From: Neckera pumila
Taxonomy: Eukaryota > Streptophyta > Bryopsida > Hypnales > Neckeraceae
Reading direction: 5' to 3'
DNA: 64,000 nucleotides
Assembly (NCBI GenBank): GCA_963969595.1
Contig: OZ018412.1
Coordinates: 1,676,501-1,740,500, forward strand
The notes under the pieces are model-generated. The model saw only the letters and a list, made by a program, of their open reading frames with translations, was not told where the DNA came from and searched no databases. Position numbers and translations under genes: made by a program. Below, one piece after another: positions 61,620 to 64,000 of this stretch. The stretch's first letter is position 1; each line of letters starts with the position of its first letter.

Positions 61620-61895
61620 ACCTCCATGTGCTTGTAGACAATTTGTCAATTTTTTGCAGATTAGATAGTAATGAAAAGAAGCCCATACTTTGGTATATGT
61701 GTGTAGACAATGACTTTGTCAACTTTTTTTGCAAATTTGCCATAGTTATGAAAAGAAGCCTATACTTCCATGTGCTTATGAGACAATGATTTTGTTGGCC
61801 ATTTCTTTAGATTTGATAGTAATGAAAAGAAGCCCATACTTCTATATGCTTGTGAGACTATGGTTTTGTCAACTTCTTTTGGTAGATTTTTTCAA
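61620..61895 (+). repeat. About 75-bp tandem array, 3 to 4 copies
   Basis: The core ATGAAAAGAAGCC recurs at 61671, 61748 and 61822, with matching CATGTGCTTGTAGACAATG and TTTGTCAACTT segments in each unit. Confidence 0.85.
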
Positions 61896-64000
61896 TTTTA
61901 AGAATGATAAAACTTCATGTTTTACAGTATTTTGAATTATCCATGTTTCAAAACCATATTGACTAAGAACTTCTCTAAATTTGATAATTGACATTGGATT
62001 CAAAGTAGATCACCTTGTTTTGGTACTAAAAATTGCAACTTAGTTGCGACCTTTTGAACACACCATTGGAAAGGTATCATTGTGTACTTTCCAATGATAT
62101 ATGACATGTACAATTTGGAATGAATTCACCCATGGGATTCTATTATAAATATTTAAGTACTTGAAATTACTTTGGCAACAAAGCCACATCCTACTCTTTC
62201 ACTCGTTTGCTCCCTACTCGCTTAGAAGTGTGATTAGGGGAACTTTTGATATAAAATAAACTTTTGAAATGACATTAGTCCCTCATATTGAAATTATATA
62301 GGCCTCTAAGATGCCCAGATAGAATCTACACTAGTAACTTGAGATATTCCAAAATTGATAAAATAATTTCCAAAATAATGCATATAATGACCAAAATGAA
62401 ATATCCAAATAATCACTAAAATCCTAAAATTACAATTGGATAAGCTCTAATGTTTTACAGTTAAATTGTAGTGCAAGGAACAAATGATGCAAGTTTGAGA
62501 TGTTATAGACCCCATGACCAAGGAGAAGGTTAACCCGTTAACTTCTAACGACAGAGCCCATAACTATGTAGTCAAACTTGAAAGTCTTGCACTTTGTGTC
62601 ATCCATTTATTTTCTATTTACAAATGATAATGTTTGGTTTTATTTTCTAGAGGTGAAATCACATGTTTAGTATATGTCATAAAATTTTCAAATTTTTTTG
62701 TGAAAGTTTCAATTATCATGAGTTTTTGAAGAGAAAATTATAAGAATTTCAAATTAAATACAAAAGATTCTTAAATAAGTTGGAAATTCTAAAACACATA
62801 CATTATAGTGTAGAACATTGTGGCTAAGAGACTTTTTTTGTGCCATTCCATATTTAGAAACATAGTTATAGATCCTTAAGTTCAAAATCAATGAAATGCA
62901 TACTTTAAGGGATTTTTTAAAATTTACAAGCAAAATAGAATCTAAACTTTCAAAGCATCATTTTTTTTTGTTTTGCACAAAATAAAAAAGAAATCACTAT
63001 TTTGACAGTCAAAATCTAATTTTAAGGAGAAAAAGCTCAAAGTATTGAAATACACTCTTGTGTACCTTTTTTTTAATAAACTATGCCATGTAAAATATAT
63101 AAATAAACTAAAATGCACTGAACTTAAATCAATGATGTGGATATAGTATTAAAAAATTGTACACAAACTAATGGATGAAAATCATCATTCTCCAAACACA
63201 AAGCTTGTTTGACCATCTAAAAGATACAAAATATCTTCATCGTCCTTCCTAGACTAGTCCATCAAGTTCTTTCACGTTTAGAAGGTGTACCAGTAGAAAA
63301 CAATATCCAAATTAAGTTGTCTACAAAGTATATCCTAATCAATACAGCATACATCCAAATCAATACAATTATTCTATTTCATATCAAAATCAATCTTTCT
63401 TAAGCAACAAAGTATACTAATTTGTTAGGTATTTTCTATTAGTGGAGCCCAAATTGCTACAAATATTCTTCTCCAAAGTAAGGCTAAAATGTGCATCTAT
63501 AATTGTTTTTTAACAAATCCAATTGTAATATTGGTTAACTTGTTCAAGCACACTACCCCAACATTTAAGAGTGAATGTCCCCACCAATTAAAAGTTCAAT
63601 TTGCCTAAACTTAAAACTTTAGAGTTTTCCTAGCCCTTGCAAAAATTGGAGTTTTGTCTTGCAACATTTTTAGAAAAATACAAATATATCCTATAACTTC
63701 TGCATTTTCGTCAATACGTTGGAGAAAGGGCTAAAAATATATGGCAAAAAATCTAACAAAAAAAACTTGAATATTTTTCTTTAAGAAACTGATAAAGTAG
63801 AAATTGATACTAAATGAAAGAAAAAACTAAATAGCTGATAACTTTTGCAAGAAATTGAGAAATGTTAATCTTTATGGTGAGAATATTTTAGTAAGAAATC
63901 ACTCCCCTTTCATTTTGTTTTGATTTGAAAATTTTCAAAATTGAGTGCAAAAGACAATTTTATACACTTTTTCTACCTTCATTGCCCATAAAATAAAACT
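61896..64000. other. AT-rich intergenic DNA
   Basis: I see no gene. A fragment TTAACCCGTTAACTTCTAA near 62530 resembles a TIR-element end. Confidence 0.5.

Noticed and set aside
1..64000. A defence, secondary-metabolite or other gene cluster
   Set aside because: Only four gene loci are recognisable, with unrelated functions; nothing indicates a co-functioning cluster.

Overview
The window is nuclear DNA of a land plant. It has intron-bearing genes with GT-AG splice sites, plant-type pectate lyases, and a plant-specific PHD-finger/GNAT chromatin protein. GC-rich exons sit in very AT-rich intergenic DNA packed with small non-autonomous DNA transposons. I cannot name the species. The divergence of the recognisable genes from the angiosperm forms I know would fit a bryophyte or another seedless plant, but that is an inference. 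There are no organellar, bacterial, tRNA, rRNA or CRISPR features.

Layout. At 1-2.8 kb there is repeat-rich AT DNA. At 3.8-5.4 kb there is an intact two-exon pectate lyase gene on the + strand. At 11.4-13.2 kb there is a second pectate lyase on the - strand, tail-to-tail with the first. Its exon 2 is nearly identical to that of the first copy, its exon 1 and intron are diverged, and its exon 1 carries a 158-bp almost perfect palindrome that shifts the frame and brings in a stop. At 14-27 kb there are only repeats: two fold-back elements, several TIR elements and dispersed copies. At 27.3-28.7 kb lies a 1.4-kb inverted repeat, directly followed at 29.0-32.1 kb by an ankyrin-repeat gene that looks degenerate at two splice sites. 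At 32-48 kb there is again AT-rich transposon territory, including nested elements and a 318-bp hAT-like palindrome with an 8-bp target duplication. At 49.1-50.6 kb there is a GC-rich leader/promoter block. It leads into an 18-exon gene at 50.58-59.84 kb, reconstructed exon by exon with consistent phases. This gene encodes a protein of about 975 residues related to Arabidopsis IDM1/AT2G36720: two TPL-binding-like domains, three PHD fingers and a C-terminal GNAT fold. At 60-64 kb there is AT-rich DNA with two tandem arrays.

The genes do not form an operon-like unit or an obvious pathway. The pectate lyases act on cell-wall pectin, the PHD/GNAT protein is expected to act on chromatin, and the ankyrin locus has no assignable role. 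I found no convincing new biological system. The most informative signals are the exon-restricted homogenisation of the pectate lyase pair, the palindromic insertion that breaks one copy, the unusual PHD architecture of the IDM1-like protein, and the dense, nested palindromic transposon families.
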